A DNA stretch of 64,000 nucleotides from Paraburkholderia phytofirmans OLGA172 (GCF_001634365.1 NZ_CP014578.1:310001-374000), one strand, 5' to 3'; positions 18,228-27,690 are shown, numbered from the stretch's first letter. Notes: generated by a model from the letters alone, not told the origin. A program made the numbers and translations.

Positions 18228-18260
18228 CAGCCGTTTAGCGCGAAAAGCGCTGAACGGCTG
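18228..18260 (+). terminator. Hairpin after gpsA
   Basis: CAGCCGTTTAGCGC and GCGCTGAACGGCTG pair (one wobble) around a GAAAA loop. There is no T tract, so it may be a weak terminator or an mRNA-stabilising hairpin. Confidence 0.5.
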
Positions 18261-18311
18261 CCCGCTATCGCTGTCCACGTTTTATCGACGCTTCGGGCCA
18301 GCGAGGTTCCC

Positions 18312-18860
18312 ATGCTCAGTTTCTACAATTGCACGCTAGACGCGCGCGTGGTCGACATCACGACACTCGCCGTGGATGTGATCGTCAACGCCGCGAATAC
18401 TTCGTTGTTAGGTGGCGGTGGCGTGGATGGCGCGATTCACCGCGCGGCCGGCAAGGAATTGCTGCGTGAGTGCGAGGCGCTGGGCGGCTGTGCGACCGGC
18501 GACGCGAAAATCACCCGCGGCTACCGCTTGCCGGCCGAACACGTGATCCATGCGGTCGGCCCGGTTTGGCAGGGCGGTGCGCGCGGCGAGGCGGATCTGC
18601 TTGCCTCCTGCTATCAGCGCTCGCTCGAGGTCGCGCATCAGGCGCATTGCACAAGCATTGCGTTTCCCGCGATTAGTTGCGGCATCTACCATTTTCCTGC
18701 CAATGAAGCCGTGCAGATCGCCGTGGGCACTGTGCTCGAAACTTTGCCGCGCACCCCGAAGATTGAACGCGTGGTGTTCGCCTGTTTCGACGACGCCATG
18801 CTCGCGCGCTACGAAGCCGAGCTGAAACGCCGTCAGGCGCCCCCGTCGAAGCCGGTCTGA
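18312..18860 (+). CDS. Macrodomain protein, O-acetyl-ADP-ribose deacetylase (YmdB-like)
   Basis: A 182-residue single macrodomain that binds ADP-ribose and probably hydrolyses O-acetyl-ADP-ribose or mono-ADP-ribosyl groups. Key motifs: [20 protein letters not shown] near residue 20 with the catalytic Asn-Asp region, and [16 protein letters not shown] near residue 120. Start ATG 18312 is where homology begins. Its last 28 bp overlap the 3' end of the convergent trmL gene. Confidence 0.92.
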   Translation: MLSFYNCTLDARVVDITTLAVDVIVNAANTSLLGGGGVDGAIHRAAGKELLRECEALGGCATGDAKITRGYRLPAEHVIHAVGPVWQGGARGEADLLASCYQRSLEVAHQAHCTSIAFPAISCGIYHFPANEAVQIAVGTVLETLPRTPKIERVVFACFDDAMLARYEAELKRRQAPPSKPV

Positions 18861-19303
18861 CGCCACGCTTCGAACACGACCACGGCGACCGTATTCGACA
18901 GATTCAGGCTGCGGTTGCCCGGCCGCATCGGCAGGCGCACGCGTTGTTCATTGGCGAATTGATCGAGCACCGTGTCAGGCAGGCCGCGCGTTTCGGCGCC
19001 GAACACGAACCAGTCGCCGGATTGAAACGCATGCTCGTGAAACCGGCCCGAGCCGCGGGTGGTGAAGGCGAACATCCGCGCCGGATCGGGTGCCTCTTTG
19101 GCGACGAACGCACCCCAATCGGCATGCACATTCATCTGCGCATACTCGTGATAGTCGAGGCCGGCGCGGCGCAACTTGGCGTCGTCGAGCGGAAAGCCGA
19201 GCGGCTCGATCAGATGCAGCCGCGCGCCAGTGTTGGCGCACAGGCGGATGACGTTGCCGGTGTTCGGCGGGATTTCCGGTTCGACGAGAACGACATTGAA
19301 CAT
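18833..19303 (-). CDS. trmL: tRNA (cytidine(34)-2'-O)-methyltransferase
   Basis: A SPOUT-family enzyme that 2'-O-methylates the wobble base of tRNA-Leu isoacceptors. 156 residues, family length. The N-terminal [21 protein letters not shown], the middle [11 protein letters not shown] and the knot motif [20 protein letters not shown] are textbook. It overlaps the macrodomain gene tail to tail. Confidence 0.95.
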   Translation of the reverse strand: MFNVVLVEPEIPPNTGNVIRLCANTGARLHLIEPLGFPLDDAKLRRAGLDYHEYAQMNVHADWGAFVAKEAPDPARMFAFTTRGSGRFHEHAFQSGDWFVFGAETRGLPDTVLDQFANEQRVRLPMRPGNRSLNLSNTVAVVVFEAWRQTGFDGGA

Positions 19304-19321
19304 GATGGCTTCAGGTAGAGA

Positions 19322-20116
19322 CTAGATTTTCGGCGTACGCAGCGCGACGAAGTTGGTGACGCGCCGCGCACCGGCAGCTTTGAGCGTACGTGACAGCGCT
19401 TCGAGCGTCGCGCCGGTCGTCATCACATCGTCGACGATGCCGACATGCAGGCCTTGCACCGGTTTGGCGACCTCGAACGCGCGGCCTACGTTCAACCGGC
19501 GCGCGTCCAGGTCGAGCCGTGATTGCGGCGCGGTGTGGATCACGCGATGCAGCAGGGTGGCGTCGCTGCGCACATGCAGCGCGCGGGCCAAGGGCCTCGC
19601 AATCTGCCAGGCCTGGTTGTAGCCGCGCTCGGTAAGACGTTTGTTGGCGAGCGGCACGGGTGCGAGTACATCCGGTTTTTCGGCCGCGTCTGCCCAGGTG
19701 TCCTCCGCGAGACGCGCAAGGCGTTGTGCGAATTCGCGCGCCAGCATCAGCCGGGCGCGGAATTTCAGGCCGAGCGCCAAGGCGTCGAGCGGCTGACGGT
19801 AATCGGCGAGAGCAAAGGTGGCCTCGAACGGCGGCGGCTCGCCGATGCAATCCGCGCAGCGATATTGCGCGTGACCCGCCAAGCGTATTCCGGACAACGG
19901 GACCGCGCACACCGTGCAGCGCAACCTGCTTTCGTTCCAATATGTCTCATCGCAACCGGCACACAGCGTCTTATGCGACAAATTGCCGCACAATGCGCAC
20001 AGGTTCGGCAGCGCGGCGTGCATCACATGCGGCCATGCCGAATACAAGCCGCGCGCGAATCGTACAAAACGCGCGTTCGAGCCGCCGGAAAAGGAAGATT
20101 TTTTTCGGAATGGCAT
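19322..20116 (-). CDS. comF: ComF family protein (phosphoribosyltransferase fold)
   Basis: A 264-residue ComF/GntX homologue. Paired cysteines typical of a zinc finger are seen in LCALCGNLSHKTLCAGC and CTVCAVPL. These are followed by a PRTase domain with RLTERGYNQAWQIARPLA and the PRPP-binding motif GIVDDVMTTGATLEAL. ComF proteins are needed for DNA uptake in competent bacteria and GntX-type homologues for use of extracellular DNA. comM, also a competence gene, is broken elsewhere in the window. It lies 18 bp after the start side of trmL and diverges from the methyltransferase gene. Confidence 0.9.
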   Translation of the reverse strand: MPFRKKSSFSGGSNARFVRFARGLYSAWPHVMHAALPNLCALCGNLSHKTLCAGCDETYWNESRLRCTVCAVPLSGIRLAGHAQYRCADCIGEPPPFEATFALADYRQPLDALALGLKFRARLMLAREFAQRLARLAEDTWADAAEKPDVLAPVPLANKRLTERGYNQAWQIARPLARALHVRSDATLLHRVIHTAPQSRLDLDARRLNVGRAFEVAKPVQGLHVGIVDDVMTTGATLEALSRTLKAAGARRVTNFVALRTPKI

Positions 20117-20200
20117 GATTGGACCGACCGCGAAGGCCTTTCACGCTGAATGGACGGAAGCGAGCGAGTATACTTCGTGCTCTACGCCAGTACGACACCC

Positions 20201-21166
20201 ATGCCCCCAACTTCGTCTCAATCTGGCCGTCCGGCCTATGATTCCCGGCGCCTCAGGCAGATTTTCGACCGCCGTGCGGCGACGTTCGGCAACGTCGCCT
20301 TCCTGCCGCGCGAAATCGCCCAGCGCATGCGCGAGCGCCTCGACTACATCAAGGTTACGCCGGCGAGCGTGCTCGACGCCGGTTGCGGCGCGGGCGAAGA
20401 CATCCCCGCGTTGCGCGAACGCTTCCCCGAGGCGCCGGTGTTCGGCACCGACCTGTCGTACGGCATGCTCAGCCGCGCGTTGCGTCACGATTCCGGCGAC
20501 ACGAGCTGGCGGCGCTTTCTGCCGGCCACGCTCGGCAAGGCGCTCGGCGCCCGCGGTCCGCGTTTCGCGCAGGCCGACTTCTCGGCGCTCCCGTTCGCGG
20601 CCGGCGCCTTCGAATTCATCTGGTCCAATCTCGCCCTGCACTGGCACTCGCGGCCCGACCTTGTGTTTCCTGAGTGGCAACGGGTGCTGAAAGTGAACGG
20701 CCTGCTGATGTTCAGCACGCTCGGTCCGGATTCGCTGAAGGAATTGCGCGGCGCCTACGCCGAGGTCGAGGCCGCGCATGGCGTTGCTTCGCGCCAGCAT
20801 GTGATCGACTTTGTCGACATGCATGACCTGGGAGATATGCTGGTGGAGAGTGGTTTCGAGATTCCTGTGATGGATCAGGAAACACTCACTATTACGTATA
20901 AGTCGCCCGAGTCGCTGCTCGCGGACGTGCGCCGCTGGGGTGCCTATCCGTTCGAGCGCGAGGCCACCTCGAATGCCATCGCGCGTAGGCTGCACAAGGC
21001 TTTGCTGGGAGCGCTCGAAGCCCGTCGGCGCGCCGACGGCACGATCGCGCTGACCTTCGAGGTGATCTACGGCCACGCTTGGAAAGCCGTGCCGCGCACC
21101 ACGGCTGAAGGTCATGGGATCGTGAGGATCGAGGATATCGGGCGAGGTTCGTCGAGGAATCGGTGA
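20201..21166 (+). CDS. bioC: BioC-like SAM-dependent methyltransferase
   Basis: A class I methyltransferase of 321 residues from ATG 20201 (MPPTSSQSGRPAYDSRRLRQ). Motif I is VLDAGCGAGEDIPALRERF near residue 55, followed by PVFGTDLSYGML and the IWSNLALHW block. The architecture fits BioC, which methylates malonyl-ACP to disguise it for pimelate synthesis, and betaproteobacterial homologues next to comF carry that annotation. No other bio genes are present here, so the substrate is inferred. An upstream GTG-region extension of 17 codons looks non-homologous. Confidence 0.75.
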   Translation: MPPTSSQSGRPAYDSRRLRQIFDRRAATFGNVAFLPREIAQRMRERLDYIKVTPASVLDAGCGAGEDIPALRERFPEAPVFGTDLSYGMLSRALRHDSGDTSWRRFLPATLGKALGARGPRFAQADFSALPFAAGAFEFIWSNLALHWHSRPDLVFPEWQRVLKVNGLLMFSTLGPDSLKELRGAYAEVEAAHGVASRQHVIDFVDMHDLGDMLVESGFEIPVMDQETLTITYKSPESLLADVRRWGAYPFEREATSNAIARRLHKALLGALEARRRADGTIALTFEVIYGHAWKAVPRTTAEGHGIVRIEDIGRGSSRNR

Positions 21167-21492
21167 GGAACCAAGGAAGCGGTAAAGAGGACATCTGTTA
21201 TGTCTGAAATTACCGCTTCAAAAGACGCGCGAAAGCTGTGTCAAAACGGCGCGGAGGCTTGTCGCACCTGGCTTGTAAGCCGATTGAGGCTTGCTTGTGG
21301 ATGCTATGGATCGCGCCTATAATGCGTCAGTTTGTCGCCCGGAGTTCCCACATTTGGGGCGACAGGCCCGAAGCACAGGGCTGCAACATGAAGTGGCGCG
21401 GCGGTGATTGAGGGGCCGCTGATGGGCCGTTAGCGGTCGGTCGCGAGCAATGGCCGCAGGTGGCGCTTGGTGAGGGTCGGCAGGAGGCAGCG
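21167..21492 (+). promoter_or_regulatory. Promoter region of the cytochrome oxidase operon
   Basis: No gene in 326 bp. TTGTGG (21295-21300) and TATAAT (21318-21323), 17 bp apart, form a good sigma-70 promoter and leave a leader of about 160 nt before the DUF2244 gene. No terminator or riboswitch recognised. Confidence 0.65.
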
Positions 21493-21966
21493 ATGGAAGC
21501 ATCAGATCTGCTGGCGGATTCAGAACCGGTTCTCAAAGACTGGACGATGAAGCGCAACTGTTCGATTTCGCCGCGGCAGTTTGTATGTTTCTACGTATCG
21601 CTTGCGTTGTTCTCGTTGGCAATTGCTTTCATGCTGGTTCTGGTCGGCGCCTGGCTGGTGTTGCCGTTCACCGGTATCGAATTGCTGGCGGTTGGCATCG
21701 CGTTTGCCATATATGCGCGTCATGCTGTCGATTACGAGCGCGTGCGGCTGTTTCAGAACCGGCTCGTGATCGAGCAGGTCAGCGCCGAGCGGCTCACGCA
21801 GTTTGAATTCAATCCGCGCTGGGTGCGGATCGAACCGGGCGCGACGCCACGTGACCAGATCAAACTGGTCTCGCGCGGCCAGACGATCATGATCGGGCAA
21901 CATCTCGCGCAGTATCGGCGCGCGCAGTTCGCAGGCGAACTGCGTATGTGGCTCACGCGGTGTTAG
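21493..21966 (+). CDS. DUF2244 membrane protein
   Basis: A 157-residue protein (start MEASDLLADSEPVLKDW) with two adjacent transmembrane helices (about residues 35-80) and a C-terminal soluble part ending LRMWLTRC. DUF2244 proteins are often encoded beside cytochrome c oxidase subunits in proteobacteria, and here the gene directly precedes coxB in the same direction. The start is supported by AGGAGGCAGCG. Its function is not established; an oxidase assembly or stability role is inferred from position. Confidence 0.83.
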   Translation: MEASDLLADSEPVLKDWTMKRNCSISPRQFVCFYVSLALFSLAIAFMLVLVGAWLVLPFTGIELLAVGIAFAIYARHAVDYERVRLFQNRLVIEQVSAERLTQFEFNPRWVRIEPGATPRDQIKLVSRGQTIMIGQHLAQYRRAQFAGELRMWLTRC

Positions 21967-22056
21967 ACGTGTTGAGACGCGCGGCGTTCCCGGGGAGCGC
22001 GAGACAGCCTGCCAGCGGGGTCGAGGGTTTGAATGGAAATTTTGGGTAAGGAAGCT

Positions 22057-23661
22057 ATGAAAACAATCAAGCGAGCCCTCATGGGCGTGCTGGCGATGAG
22101 CGGACTGCTTTTCGCCGGCGCGGCCCTGGCAGTGGGCGATGTTCCGGGCGGCCCTGCCGTCAACGAGATCAATCTCCAGCCGCCAGCGACGAAAATCGCT
22201 GAGGAGCTCTACAGCCTCCACACGTTCATGCTGATCCTGTGCACGGTGATCTTCATCGGCGTGTTCGCAGTGATGTTCTATTCGATGTTTGCGCACCGCA
22301 AATCGAAAGGCCACAAGGCTTCCCATTTCCACGAAAGCACTACCGTCGAAATCATCTGGACGATCGTGCCGTTCGTCATCGTCGTGCTGATGGCGCTCCC
22401 CGCCACCAAGACCGTCGTCGCGATGAAGGACACCACGAATGCCGACGTCACCATCAAGGTCACCGGCTACCAGTGGAAGTGGGGCTACGACTACGTGAAG
22501 GGTCCGGGTGAGGGCATCAGCTTCCTGTCCACGCTGGCCACGCCGCGTGCGGAAACCGATGGCCGTCAGCCGATTTCCACCACGTATCTGCAGGAAGTCG
22601 ACAATCCGCTCGTCGTCCCGGTCGACAAGAAAATCCGCATCATCACTACCGCGAACGACGTGGTCCACTCCTGGTACGTGCCGGCTTTCGGCGTGAAGCA
22701 GGATGCGATTCCGGGTTTCGTGCGCGACACGTGGTTCAAGGCTGACAAGACGGGCACGTTCCGCGGCTTCTGTACCGAACTGTGCGGCAAGGAACACGCG
22801 TTCATGCCGGTGGTGGTCGAAGTGCTGTCGGCAGACGACTACGCGAAGTGGGTCGATGTGCAGAAGCAGAAAATGGCCGCCGGCCAGGACGATCCGAACA
22901 AGACCTACACCATGGCCGAGTTGATGGAGCGCGGCGGCAAGGTGTACGCATCGAACTGCGCGGTCTGCCACCAGCCGACCGGCAAGGGCGCAGGCGCATT
23001 CCCGGCGCTGGACGGCAGCAAGATCGCCAACGGCCCGATCGCAGAACATGTGAGTCTGGTGCTGAAGGGCAAGAACGCGATGCCTTCGTGGGCGCCGACG
23101 CTGAACGACGTTGAAATCGCTTCGGTCATCACGTACGAACGTAACTCTTGGGGCAATCACACCGGCGATATTCTCCAGCCGAAGCAGATTCTGGACGCCC
23201 GTAACGGCAAGCTGCCGGAAGGCGGCAACCATCTGGCCGACGCAGGCGCGGCTGCTAGCGGCGCGGAAGCGGCTTCGGGCGCCGCGTCTGCCTCGGGCGC
23301 TGAAGCGGCTGCGGCCGGTTCGGACAGTGCGGCAGCATCGCAAGCAGCCCTCCCGGCTAGCATCTACTTCGACATCGGCAAGAGCACATTGCCGGCCGAC
23401 GCGAAAGCGGCGGTCGACGCGGCCGCGGCCTACGCGAAAGCGCACCCGGACGCCAAGTTCACGCTGTCGGGCTTCACCGACGCCACCGGCTCTGCCGAAG
23501 TCAACGCGAAGCTCGCGAAGACCCGTGCCGAAGCGGTGCGCGACGCACTGAAAGCAGCCGGCATTGCCGAAGATCACATCATTTTGAAGAAGCCGGAAAC
23601 GATCACGGGCGGCACCGACGCGAAAGAGGCCCGGCGTGTTCAGATCAGCCCGGCTGCCTGA
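22057..23661 (+). CDS. coxB: Cytochrome c oxidase subunit II with fused cytochrome c and OmpA-like domains
   Basis: Subunit II of the aa3 oxidase, about 534 residues. In order: signal peptide (MKTIKRALMGVLAMSG), two transmembrane helices to about residue 130, then a cupredoxin domain with CuA ligands His204, Cys239, Cys243, His247 and Met250 (FCTELCGKEHAFM). A class I cytochrome c domain follows with the heme site Cys301-Cys304-His305 (NCAVCHQ). After an Ala/Gly/Ser-rich linker there is an OmpA-C-like domain from about residue 432 (IYFDIGKSTLPADA, FTLSGFTDATGSAEVN). The start at 22057 follows TAAGGAAGC; an ATG at 22033 is also possible. The OmpA-like domain is unusual for an oxidase and may contact peptidoglycan. 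Confidence 0.93.
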   Translation: MKTIKRALMGVLAMSGLLFAGAALAVGDVPGGPAVNEINLQPPATKIAEELYSLHTFMLILCTVIFIGVFAVMFYSMFAHRKSKGHKASHFHESTTVEIIWTIVPFVIVVLMALPATKTVVAMKDTTNADVTIKVTGYQWKWGYDYVKGPGEGISFLSTLATPRAETDGRQPISTTYLQEVDNPLVVPVDKKIRIITTANDVVHSWYVPAFGVKQDAIPGFVRDTWFKADKTGTFRGFCTELCGKEHAFMPVVVEVLSADDYAKWVDVQKQKMAAGQDDPNKTYTMAELMERGGKVYASNCAVCHQPTGKGAGAFPALDGSKIANGPIAEHVSLVLKGKNAMPSWAPTLNDVEIASVITYERNSWGNHTGDILQPKQILDARNGKLPEGGNHLADAGAAASGAEAASGAASASGAEAAAAGSDSAAASQAALPASIYFDIGKSTLPADAKAAVDAAAAYAKAHPDAKFTLSGFTDATGSAEVNAKLAKTRAEAVRDALKAAGIAEDHIILKKPETITGGTDAKEARRVQISPAA

Positions 23662-23705
23662 CGTGTTCATGGTCAGCACCGCAGAATTCGCATTAGGAGA
23701 TTGTC

Positions 23706-25319
23706 ATGTCTAGCATCGGACACGATGTAGTCGCGGGCCACGAGCACGTGCACGGCGACCATGCCCACGAAACGCCGCACGGCTGGCGTCGTTGGCTGTT
23801 CGCAACCAATCACAAGGACATCGGTACGCTGTACCTGATCTTCTCGTTCATCATGTTCCTCTCCGGGGGCGTGATGGCGCTGATGATCCGTGCCGAACTG
23901 TTCGAGCCGGGTCTGCAGATCATGCGCCCCGAGTTCTTCAACCAGTTGACCACCATGCACGGCCTGATCATGGTGTTCGGCGCGATCATGCCGGCTTTCG
24001 TCGGCTTCGCGAACTGGATGGTGCCGCTGCAGATCGGTGCATCGGACATGGCTTTTGCGCGGATGAACAACTTCAGCTTCTGGCTGCTGCCGGTGGCTGC
24101 GGTGTTGCTGGTCGGCTCGTTCTTCGCACCGGGCGGCGCGACCGCCGCGGGCTGGACGCTGTACGCGCCGTTGTCGACGCAGATGGGCCCGGGCATGGAC
24201 TTCGCGATTTTCGCGGTCCACTTGATGGGTGCGTCGTCGATCATGGGCGGGATCAACATCGTCGTGACGATCCTGAACATGCGTGCACCTGGCCTCACAC
24301 TGATGAAGATGCCGATGTTCGTATGGACGTGGCTGATCACCGCGTACCTGCTGATTGCCGTGATGCCGGTTCTGGCGGGCGCGATTACCATGGTGCTGTT
24401 CGATCGCCACTTCGGCACGTCGTTCTTTAACGCGGCAGGCGGCGGCGACCCGGTCATGTACCAGCATATTTTCTGGTTCTTCGGGCACCCCGAGGTGTAC
24501 ATCATGATCTTGCCGGCGTTCGGGATCGTGTCGCAGGTGATCCCGGCGTTCTCGCGCAAGCCGCTGTTCGGCTATAGCTCGATGGTGTATGCAACCTCGT
24601 CAATCGCGATTCTGTCGTTCATGGTCTGGGCGCACCACATGTTCGCAACCGGCATGCCGGTGACGGGCCAGCTGTTCTTCATGTACGCGACGATGCTGAT
24701 CGCCGTGCCGACGGGTGTGAAGGTGTTCAACTGGGTCGCGACGATGTGGCGCGGTTCGCTGTCCTTCGAAACGCCTATGCTGTTCGCGGTCGGCTTCCTG
24801 CTGGTGTTCACGTTCGGCGGTCTGTCGGGCCTGATGCTCGCTATGGCGCCGCTCGACATCCAGTATCACGGTACTTATTTCGTGGTGGCCCACTTCCACT
24901 ACGTGCTGGTTGCGGGTTCGCTATTCGCGCTGTTCTCCGGGTGGTACTACTGGTCGCCGAAGTGGACCGGCTGGATGTACAACGAAACGCGCGGCAAGAT
25001 CCACTTCTGGGCGTCGATGTTCTTCTTCAACCTCGCCTTCCTGCCGATGCACTTTGTCGGTCTCGCAGGTATGCCGCGTCGTTATGCTGATTACCCGGCA
25101 CAGTTCACGGACTGGAACCAGGTGATCTCGATCGGTGCATTCGGCTTCGGTCTGGCACAGGTCTACTTCCTGTTCGCGGTTGCACTGCCGGCCTATCGTG
25201 GCGGTGGCGAGCACGAAGAAGCGGGCGACAAGCCGTGGGACGGCGCAACGGGCCTCGAATGGACCGTACCGAGCCCGGCTCCGTTCCACACGTTCGAAAA
25301 CCCGCCGACCGTCGAGTAA
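23706..25319 (+). CDS. ctaD: Cytochrome c oxidase subunit I
   Basis: The catalytic subunit of the aa3 oxidase, 537 residues and twelve transmembrane helices. It holds heme a, heme a3 and CuB and pumps protons. Visible landmarks: the heme a ligand region TTMHGLIMVFGAIMP, the CuB/Tyr motif FWFFGHPEVYIMILPAFG, HHMFATGMPV, and FHYVLVAGS with the heme ligands. The N-terminus contains a His-rich stretch (GHEHVHGDHAHETPH), which may bind metal. Located 44 bp after coxB. Confidence 0.97.
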   Translation: MSSIGHDVVAGHEHVHGDHAHETPHGWRRWLFATNHKDIGTLYLIFSFIMFLSGGVMALMIRAELFEPGLQIMRPEFFNQLTTMHGLIMVFGAIMPAFVGFANWMVPLQIGASDMAFARMNNFSFWLLPVAAVLLVGSFFAPGGATAAGWTLYAPLSTQMGPGMDFAIFAVHLMGASSIMGGINIVVTILNMRAPGLTLMKMPMFVWTWLITAYLLIAVMPVLAGAITMVLFDRHFGTSFFNAAGGGDPVMYQHIFWFFGHPEVYIMILPAFGIVSQVIPAFSRKPLFGYSSMVYATSSIAILSFMVWAHHMFATGMPVTGQLFFMYATMLIAVPTGVKVFNWVATMWRGSLSFETPMLFAVGFLLVFTFGGLSGLMLAMAPLDIQYHGTYFVVAHFHYVLVAGSLFALFSGWYYWSPKWTGWMYNETRGKIHFWASMFFFNLAFLPMHFVGLAGMPRRYADYPAQFTDWNQVISIGAFGFGLAQVYFLFAVALPAYRGGGEHEEAGDKPWDGATGLEWTVPSPAPFHTFENPPTVE

Positions 25320-25436
25320 TCGTCGTTCTGGGCGGTTGCCGGTTCTGGCGGCGGGCGGCATGTCCCCGCCGGATCCCGGCAGCGAGCGAAGCAGTGGCGG
25401 CACCCTGTAGTCACGAAAGTATTCAGAAAGTCGAGC

Positions 25437-25571
25437 ATGACGCGCAATCCTCAAGAAAGACGTACACCCGAGCAGATTCGCGCGGGCAATCGGCGAATCG
25501 GTATCGTGATGTTTGTCGTCGCCGCCGCGTTTTTTGCGAGCGTCATCATTCATCAGAAGTGGTTCTCCTGA
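25437..25571 (+). CDS. Small cytochrome oxidase assembly protein, 44 residues
   Basis: ATG 25437 to TGA 25571 encodes a 44-residue protein: a charged N-terminus rich in Arg and Glu (RNPQERRTPEQIRAGNRR), one transmembrane helix (IGIVMFVVAAAFFASVIIH) and a short KWFS tail. Small one-helix proteins of this design sit between ctaD and ctaG in many Burkholderiaceae, annotated as small cytochrome oxidase assembly proteins. Position between ctaD and ctaG supports the assignment; biochemical function is inferred. Confidence 0.8.
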   Translation: MTRNPQERRTPEQIRAGNRRIGIVMFVVAAAFFASVIIHQKWFS

Positions 25572-25613
25572 AGCAGTGGTTCAAGTCTGCGCGCAGGATT
25601 GTTGAGGATTGAG

Positions 25614-26228
25614 ATGTCGACGCAACCGCCGGCTCGGGCCGATCGCTCTTTTAACCGTTCGATGCTGATCAAGCTGTTCCTCGTCGCTTTGATGATGTTC
25701 GGTTTTGGTTTTGCGCTGGTGCCGATGTACCGCGCGATCTGCCAGATCACCGGCATCAACAACCTCGTGCAGCGTGATGCCACGGCGCGCGAGGCTAAGA
25801 ATACGCAGGTCGACATGAGTCGCACGATTTCGATCGAATTCGATGCGAACGCGCGCGGCCCGCTGGGTTTCAAGCCGGAGCAGCGCAGTCTCGACGTGCA
25901 TCCGGGCGAAGTGACGACTGTGATGTACGAGGTGAGCAACGAACAGGCGCGCACGATTCAGGCGCAGGCCATTCCGAGCTATGCACCGAAGCAGGCCACC
26001 GAGTACTTCAAGAAGATCGAGTGTTTTTGCTTTACTCAGCAGACTTTGACTGCGAATCAGACAAAACGGATGCCGGTGGTGTTCGTGGTCGACCCGAAGT
26101 TGCCGAAGGATGTGAAAACGATCACGTTGTCGTACACGTTCTTTGAGTTGAATACGCCGGCAGCGGCGACGGCCGGGAGCGCAGCACCCACGGCCAATAC
26201 GGCGGCAACCAGCGCCAATCCCGCTTGA
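25614..26228 (+). CDS. ctaG: Cytochrome c oxidase assembly protein CtaG/Cox11
   Basis: A copper chaperone that inserts CuB into subunit I. 204 residues from ATG 25614. One N-terminal transmembrane helix (LIKLFLVALMMFGFGFALVPMYRAIC) anchors a periplasmic immunoglobulin-like domain. The copper-binding motif is IECFCFTQQTL near residue 140, and the Cys after MYRAI is also conserved. The tail after FELNTPAAAT is Ala/Thr-rich low complexity. Confidence 0.95.
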   Translation: MSTQPPARADRSFNRSMLIKLFLVALMMFGFGFALVPMYRAICQITGINNLVQRDATAREAKNTQVDMSRTISIEFDANARGPLGFKPEQRSLDVHPGEVTTVMYEVSNEQARTIQAQAIPSYAPKQATEYFKKIECFCFTQQTLTANQTKRMPVVFVVDPKLPKDVKTITLSYTFFELNTPAAATAGSAAPTANTAATSANPA

Positions 26229-26261
26229 CGGTTTTTGCCGCGGGCGAAGGAACGAGACGTA

Positions 26262-26471
26262 ATGAGCGATAACAGCGGCGGCCCGCGCAAGAGCAGTTTT
26301 GGCCAGTCCATGAAAGCCGTGTTCTGGTCGTTTTTCGGGGTACGCAAGCGTCGTGATCTGGAAGCGGACGCGACGCAGCTGAACCCGCTGCACGTGATCG
26401 CAGCGGCATTGATCAGTGTGGCCATTTTCATCGGCGTGCTGATCCTGATCGTGCGCGCAGTGGTGGGCTGA
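26262..26471 (+). CDS. DUF2970 small membrane protein
   Basis: A 69-residue protein starting MSDNSGGPRKSSFGQSMKAV with a hydrophobic C-terminal helix (HVIAAALISVAIFIGVLILI). The family is found beside oxidase genes in betaproteobacteria; the segment KAVFWSFFGVRKRRDLEAD is its hallmark. Lying between ctaG and ctaE, it is probably an accessory or assembly protein of the aa3 oxidase. No function has been shown as far as I know. Confidence 0.82.
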   Translation: MSDNSGGPRKSSFGQSMKAVFWSFFGVRKRRDLEADATQLNPLHVIAAALISVAIFIGVLILIVRAVVG

Positions 26472-26603
26472 GGCGTTCAGGTTCACGCGCAGTACAGGGC
26501 GAAGCAGAGCCCACGAATTAGAGTGAAGCGGTGCGGTATCGACGCGCCGCCGAGGATACAGCCGGAGATTCCGGAACAACTGGACTGAAGTGGAGAATCA
26601 AGA

Positions 26604-27461
26604 ATGAGCGGTCAAAACGAGAGCCCGTACTATTTCGTACCGCATCCGTCGCGGCATCCGATCAGCGCCGCTGTCGGGTTGCTGGTCATGCTCGGATCGC
26701 TTGCGGCCTGGATCAACGACCATGACTGGGCACCGCTCGGCGTAGTCGCCGGCCTGCTGTGGCTGCTTTATACGTTGTGGCACTGGTTCGGCGACGCGAT
26801 CGCAGAATCCGAAGGCGGCATGTACGGCAAGAATGTCGACAAGTCGTACCGCTGGAGTATGAGCTGGTTCATTTTCTCCGAAGTGATGTTCTTCGGTGCT
26901 TTCTTCGGCGCGCTGTTCTATGCACGCGAAATCGCGCTGCACCAGCTCGGCAGCCTCGATTACAAACTGATCTGGCCGGATTTCTCGGCGGTGTGGCCGA
27001 ACAACGGTCCGGCAGCGCTGGTCTCGACCTTCAAGTCGATGCAGCCGTGGCCGGTGCCGACCATTAACACGGCGCTGCTGCTGTCGTCCGGCGCTACGTT
27101 GACGGTTTCGCACCACGCGCTGCGTGAAGATCATCGCAAGAAGGCGATCATCTGGCTGGCGGCTACGCTGGTGCTCGGCGTCTCCTTCCTGTTTCTGCAA
27201 GGCTTCGAGTATTTCCACGCGTACAACGAACTGAACCTGACGCTGGCCTCGGGCGTGTACGGTTCGACGTTCTTTCTGCTGACGGGCTTCCACGGTTTCC
27301 ACGTGTTCCTCGGCGGTACGATGCTGGCTGTAGTGCTGGTGCGGATGATCCGCGGCCACTTCACGGCGGAGCATCACTTTGCATTCGAAGGCGCCGCGTG
27401 GTACTGGCACTTCGTGGACGTTGTGTGGCTTGGGCTGTACGTCGTCGTGTACTGGCTGTAA
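26604..27461 (+). CDS. ctaE: Cytochrome c oxidase subunit III
   Basis: A 285-residue integral membrane subunit of the aa3 oxidase with seven helices. Recognisable segments are SMSWFIFSEVMFFGAFFGALFY, STFFLLTGFHGFHVFLGG and the end WYWHFVDVVWLGLYVVVYW. It lacks heme and copper and stabilises subunit I proton uptake. About 130 bp separate it from DUF2970, and a clear terminator follows, closing the operon. Confidence 0.97.
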   Translation: MSGQNESPYYFVPHPSRHPISAAVGLLVMLGSLAAWINDHDWAPLGVVAGLLWLLYTLWHWFGDAIAESEGGMYGKNVDKSYRWSMSWFIFSEVMFFGAFFGALFYAREIALHQLGSLDYKLIWPDFSAVWPNNGPAALVSTFKSMQPWPVPTINTALLLSSGATLTVSHHALREDHRKKAIIWLAATLVLGVSFLFLQGFEYFHAYNELNLTLASGVYGSTFFLLTGFHGFHVFLGGTMLAVVLVRMIRGHFTAEHHFAFEGAAWYWHFVDVVWLGLYVVVYWL

Positions 27462-27573
27462 CGCAGTCTGGCCTGCATACGTTTCGAAAACCGGCCGGTT
27501 TCCGGAACGCGTGCAGACCGTTCGCGCATCGCCTTTCAAGGCGCGGCGCACGAGCAATACGCAAGTCATGCAG

Positions 27574-27606
27574 CGCCGCCCTCGACCCTGTCAGGGCGGC
27601 GTTTTG
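27574..27606 (+). terminator. Terminator after ctaE
   Basis: Perfect CGCCGCCCT / AGGGCGGCG stem with a 10-nt loop, followed by TTTT. Confidence 0.85.
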
Positions 27607-27690
27607 TTTGGAGCGCCTGGAGCGTCCGGTCCGTTTGGGGCGCTGGGTGAGTTCGACGAGCGTGGCGGCGTGAGGTTCTTTCCGCCGAGC

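Noticed and set aside
21520..23679. 719-codon minus-strand frame opposite coxB
   Set aside because: Antisense shadow of a high-GC gene; coxB has CuA and heme motifs.
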